Part shown: positions 61,259-64,000 of the stretch, piece after piece
Layout of the letters: every line of letters starts with the position of its first letter
Numbering within the stretch: the first letter of the stretch is position 1
DNA from: Mesorhizobium sp. DCY119
GTDB taxonomy: Bacteria; Pseudomonadota; Alphaproteobacteria; Rhizobiales; Rhizobiaceae
DNA length: 64,000 bases
Reading direction: 5' to 3'
Assembly (NCBI RefSeq): GCF_003590645.1
Contig: NZ_CP031834.1
Coordinates: 1,488,501 to 1,552,500 of the forward strand
The notes under the pieces: generated by a model
Told to the model about the DNA's origin: nothing
The model's input: only the letters and a program-made list of their open reading frames with translations
Database searches by the model: none
Position numbers and translations under genes: made by a program

Positions 61259-61987
61259 TTGGCAAAGAAGGCTTCACAGGCAACCACGCAGTCCGGGAAA
61301 CCAGCTGCGGGCGTTTCGGTACGGCCATTGAAGGTGGTCGAAGGCGACCTTCACAACACAGCATTGAAGCAGAACCCGCATGCGGTGCGCGATACGCGCG
61401 AAAACGTGCTGGAAGTGGCGATCGGCCGCGAGGTTCGCGCCTTCCGCAAGAAGCTCGGCATCACGGTTGCCGACCTTGCGGCGGCGACCAATATCTCGCT
61501 CGGTATGCTCTCCAAGATCGAGAACGGCAACACCTCGCCATCGCTGACGACGCTGCAATCCCTGTCGCGGGCGCTCGGCGTGCCGGTGACGGCGTTCCTG
61601 CGCCGCTTCGAGGAAGAGCGCAATGCGGTCTTCGTCAAGGCCGGCGAGGGCGTCGATGTCGAACGCCGCGGTACGCGCGCCGGGCATCAGTATACGCTGC
61701 TCGGCCATGTCGGCTCGAACACCAGCGGTGTCGTGGTCGAGCCCTATCTCATCACGCTCAGCGAGGATTCGGACGTGTTTCCGACCTTCCAGCATGACGG
61801 CATGGAGTTCCTCTACATGCTGGAGGGTGAGGTGGTGTACCGCCACGGCGACAACCTCTACCGGATGATGCCGGGCGACAGCCTGTTCTTCGACGCCGAT
61901 GCGCCGCATGGGCCCGAAGAACTGACCAAGCTGCCGATGCGCTATCTCTCGATCATCTCCTATCCGCAGGGCAGCGGCGGGGACTGA
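61259..61987 (+). CDS. XRE-family regulator with cupin domain
   Basis: 242 residues. An unusual 50-residue polar N-terminal part, then an XRE helix-turn-helix (about 55-110; KKLGITVADLAAATNISLGM and LSKIENGNTSPSLTTLQSLS), then a cupin (about 160-235; HDGMEFLYMLEGEVVYRHGD, DSLFFDADAPHGPEELTKLP), which may bind a metal or small ligand. TTG 61259 follows AGGAGAGGCGGGC. Its stop meets the demethylase stop. Members of this group control catabolism of polyamines, betaines and similar amines; control of the demethylase is inferred. Confidence 0.88.
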   Translation: MAKKASQATTQSGKPAAGVSVRPLKVVEGDLHNTALKQNPHAVRDTRENVLEVAIGREVRAFRKKLGITVADLAAATNISLGMLSKIENGNTSPSLTTLQSLSRALGVPVTAFLRRFEEERNAVFVKAGEGVDVERRGTRAGHQYTLLGHVGSNTSGVVVEPYLITLSEDSDVFPTFQHDGMEFLYMLEGEVVYRHGDNLYRMMPGDSLFFDADAPHGPEELTKLPMRYLSIISYPQGSGGD

Positions 61988-63028
61988 TCAATCCGGCCCA
62001 AAGCCCGGCGAGGTCGGTGCGCCGTCGTCATATTTCGACAGCCATTCGATGACCGTCGGACGGTAGCGCGACAGGCCCTTGTAGTCGGCAAGTTCGGTCG
62101 GCAGGTCGCGCAGGACGCGGTGGAAGCGGCGCGCCCATTTCGGCGAGGTCACCAGCTCGTCCATCTTGATCAGGTAGCAGCGGATCGGGAAGACCAGCGC
62201 ATTGGAGCGCGGCAGGCGCCAGAAGCTTTGCAGCTCGACGCGCAGATGGACCTTCTGGCCGACATTCTCCGGCGTCACCGTCGCCCGGTCGGTGCCCCAT
62301 TTGTGATAATTCTCAGGGCTTGTGTCGAGGCGCGGATTGATGGTCATCGTCCAGTTCAGGCGACGCGCCGGCGCGCCCTGCTGGATGTTTGCGAGGAACT
62401 TCAGAGCGCGGGTGAAGATGCCCTTTTCATGGGCCAGCGGCACCGGGGCGTGCCATTCGAAGAAGTTCATGCCGATGTCGAAATCGAGCGACCAGTCGGC
62501 CTGGGTGGTGACGATGCCGGCATCCATCCAGAGATTGCTGTCGCGCTGGTCGAGGATGCAGAAATCGCCCTGGCTCTGACGGGTGATGTATTCCATCGGT
62601 CCATAGGGCAGGGTCGAGACGTCGCCGAAGGTGAAATGGTCGTCGATGCCGAGCGGCCGGTTGATCCAGTGCCATTTGTCGCCGTCGCGGGTCAGCGTGA
62701 AATGCTCGGGATAGCTCTCGGCCTTTGAAGTCATCAAGAGTTCGAGCAGGTCCCAGCCGGCGAGTGTCATATGCGGCAGCGACTGGCAGCGCAGCGGGTC
62801 TTCCGCCAACACCAGCGCCCGGTCGTGCATCTCCGAGACATAGTGCTCGTCGACGTCGATGCCGTGCTCCAGCACGCTGCCTTTCGGCCCTGGCACATGC
62901 GGCTCGATGTTGACCGCATACATGTAGGCGTCTTCATGGAAGGGGAACGGAAACCGCCTGATATGCTCGGGACTGTTCCTGAAGGTGAAATCGTCGCGAA
63001 ACGTTTCCTTCCTGAAATTGATTCCCAT
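61988..63028 (-). CDS. Heme-dependent oxidative N-demethylase family protein (DUF3445)
   Basis: 346 residues. The DUF3445/HODM family oxidatively demethylates secondary amines such as dimethylamine (DmmD-like). It shows FPFPFHEDAYMYAVNIEPHV, LPHMTLAGWDLLELLMTSKA, HWINRPLGIDDHFTFGDVST and LRVELQSFWRLPRSNALVFP. ATG 63028 follows GGGGAAAG. The reductase gene lies 18 bases upstream on the same strand and would supply electrons. The exact substrate is unknown. Confidence 0.88.
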   Translation of the reverse strand: MGINFRKETFRDDFTFRNSPEHIRRFPFPFHEDAYMYAVNIEPHVPGPKGSVLEHGIDVDEHYVSEMHDRALVLAEDPLRCQSLPHMTLAGWDLLELLMTSKAESYPEHFTLTRDGDKWHWINRPLGIDDHFTFGDVSTLPYGPMEYITRQSQGDFCILDQRDSNLWMDAGIVTTQADWSLDFDIGMNFFEWHAPVPLAHEKGIFTRALKFLANIQQGAPARRLNWTMTINPRLDTSPENYHKWGTDRATVTPENVGQKVHLRVELQSFWRLPRSNALVFPIRCYLIKMDELVTSPKWARRFHRVLRDLPTELADYKGLSRYRPTVIEWLSKYDDGAPTSPGFGPD

Positions 63029-63046
63029 TTTTCTTTCCCCTTTGAG

Positions 63047-64000
63047 CTAGCGTTCAAGAACGAGGGATTTTCCTTCGAACCGCGAAACGCATGGCATGAT
63101 CTTGCAGCCGGAGCGGTGTTCTTCTTCCGACAGCCAGTGGTCGTTGTGCAGGAACTTGCCGTCATAGGAGACGACATTGGTTTCGCACTGGCCGCAGACG
63201 CCGCCGCGGCAGAGATAGGGCGGATCGACGCCTGCCGCTTCGATGGCTTCGAGCAGGCTTTGCTGCTCGCCGACGCGGATCTGCTTGCCGCTGACGGCCA
63301 GCTTCACATCGAATGGCTTGCCCGGTTGGGGTGCTGCGAAATGCTCGTAGTGCACCGTCTCGCTCGGCCAGCCGGCCTCAGCTGCTGTCCGGCGCACCCA
63401 GTCGATCATGCCGGCGGGGCCGCAGATATAGAGATGCGTGCCGAGGGGCTGCGACGACAGGAGTTTTTCCAACGGCAGCTTCTCGTTGCGGTCGTCATGA
63501 TAGAGATGGATGCGCCTGCCGTAGCGTGCCTGCAGCACGTCGGCATAGGTGCCAAGCGCTTGCGTGCGGCAGGTGTAGTGCAGCTCGAAGTTGCCGCCTT
63601 CGCCGGCAAGCTGCGAGGTCTGCGCCATGAAGGGCGTGATGCCGATGCCGCCGGCGATCATCAGGTGCTTCTTGGCCCTTAGGTCGAGCGAGAACAGGTT
63701 GACCGGGTTGCTGATGACCATGCGCTGGCCGGGTTTTACCCGGTTGTGCATGAACAGCGAGCCGCCGCGCCCAACATCGTCGCGCCGCACGCTGATCGTG
63801 TAGTCGGTCGTGTCGAGCGGCGAACTCATCAGCGAATAGGGGTTGAGGCGGGTGCGGTCGTCGTCGCGCATTTCCACCACCACATGCGCGCCGCCCGAAA
63901 AGGTCGGCAGGATGGCGCCGTCGGTGCGCCGGAAATGGAAGCGCTTGACCAAGTCGTTGACGGGGATGACATCGGTGACGGTGACGTCGATCTTGCTTGT
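63047..64000 (-). CDS. Flavin/[2Fe-2S] reductase of the demethylase, 5' end outside window
   Basis: 318 codons seen, open at the window edge. Phthalate-dioxygenase-reductase-like order: flavin domain (RLNPYSLMSSPLDTTDYTIS), NAD(P) domain (IAGGIGITPFMAQTSQLAGE and LGTHLYICGPAGMIDWV), then a plant-type ferredoxin with Cys in LCRGGVCGQCETNV and, later, GCKIMPCVSRF. It moves electrons from NAD(P)H to the heme demethylase. Homologous to DmmB-like and vanillate demethylase reductases. The N-terminus is missing from this window. Confidence 0.9.
   Translation of the reverse strand, partial: TSKIDVTVTDVIPVNDLVKRFHFRRTDGAILPTFSGGAHVVVEMRDDDRTRLNPYSLMSSPLDTTDYTISVRRDDVGRGGSLFMHNRVKPGQRMVISNPVNLFSLDLRAKKHLMIAGGIGITPFMAQTSQLAGEGGNFELHYTCRTQALGTYADVLQARYGRRIHLYHDDRNEKLPLEKLLSSQPLGTHLYICGPAGMIDWVRRTAAEAGWPSETVHYEHFAAPQPGKPFDVKLAVSGKQIRVGEQQSLLEAIEAAGVDPPYLCRGGVCGQCETNVVSYDGKFLHNDHWLSEEEHRSGCKIMPCVSRFEGKSLVLER

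Noticed and set aside
1-64000. tRNA, rRNA, prophage integrase, insertion-sequence transposase, CRISPR array, defence system
   Set aside because: None could be recognised by eye; only short non-coding repeats and a MITE-like element were found. A tRNA scan would settle the tRNA point.

Overview
The window is a stretch of alphaproteobacterial chromosome. Gene order and protein families point to the Rhizobiales, most likely Phyllobacteriaceae (Mesorhizobium or Aminobacter-like). Pointers are the visN/visR-ftcR (rem) flagellar control genes, motB-motC-fliK(motD), flaF-flbT, a speF-type leader before a eukaryotic-like ornithine decarboxylase, an anti-Shine-Dalgarno sRNA resembling the Rhizobiales ar14 family, and many GC-rich palindromic intergenic repeats. 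The species assignment is inference.

Layout. 1-6.6 kb: partial N-acetylmuramidase, trhO, a 1-kb repeat-rich non-coding block, two small exported proteins, an OmpR-type two-component pair, a two-helix membrane protein and a GNAT. 6.7-14.3 kb: an aminotransferase, then on the minus strand kynA, a periplasmic binding protein, livH-livM-livG-livF and ridA, which look like an amino-acid uptake and catabolism unit. 14.3-23.5 kb: a MITE-like element, an SMR efflux gene, an sRNA, a TerB-like protein, a nickel/cobalt exporter with DUF1007, LysR plus amidase, a speF leader with ornithine decarboxylase, a GNAT and an SCP2 protein.

23.6-60.2 kb is one large flagellar locus. A minus-strand block (53.6 back to 23.6 kb) encodes DUF1217, flgF, fliI, an uncharacterised membrane protein, flgB-flgC-fliE-flgG-flgA-flgI, motE, flgH, fliL, fliP, flagellin, fliF, a fliH-like protein, motB, motC, fliK, a transglycosylase, ftcR, flgE, flgK, flgL, flaF, flbT, flgD, fliQ, flhA, fliR, a fliJ-like protein, flgJ, an FlgN-like protein and a hypothetical. 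A divergent plus-strand block (53.7-58.6 kb) is motA-fliM-fliN-fliG-flhB-orf. visR and visN follow, facing the end of that block. Together these cover the basal body, type III export, switch, stator, rod, rings, hook, junction and filament, plus the known regulatory cascade VisNR to FtcR/Rem and FlbT/FlaF control of flagellin. No fliO, fliD or fliS is seen.

60.5-64 kb: an orphan AHSA1/SRPBCC gene behind an ArsR-like operator, then an XRE-cupin regulator convergent with a heme-dependent oxidative N-demethylase (DUF3445) and its flavin/[2Fe-2S] reductase, cut by the window edge.

The most unusual signals are palindromic repeat elements that sit in frame inside two protein genes (a GNAT and an amidase), the ar14-like sRNA, the structured non-coding block at 2.07-2.24 kb, and the repeat-bearing membrane protein in the flagellar locus.
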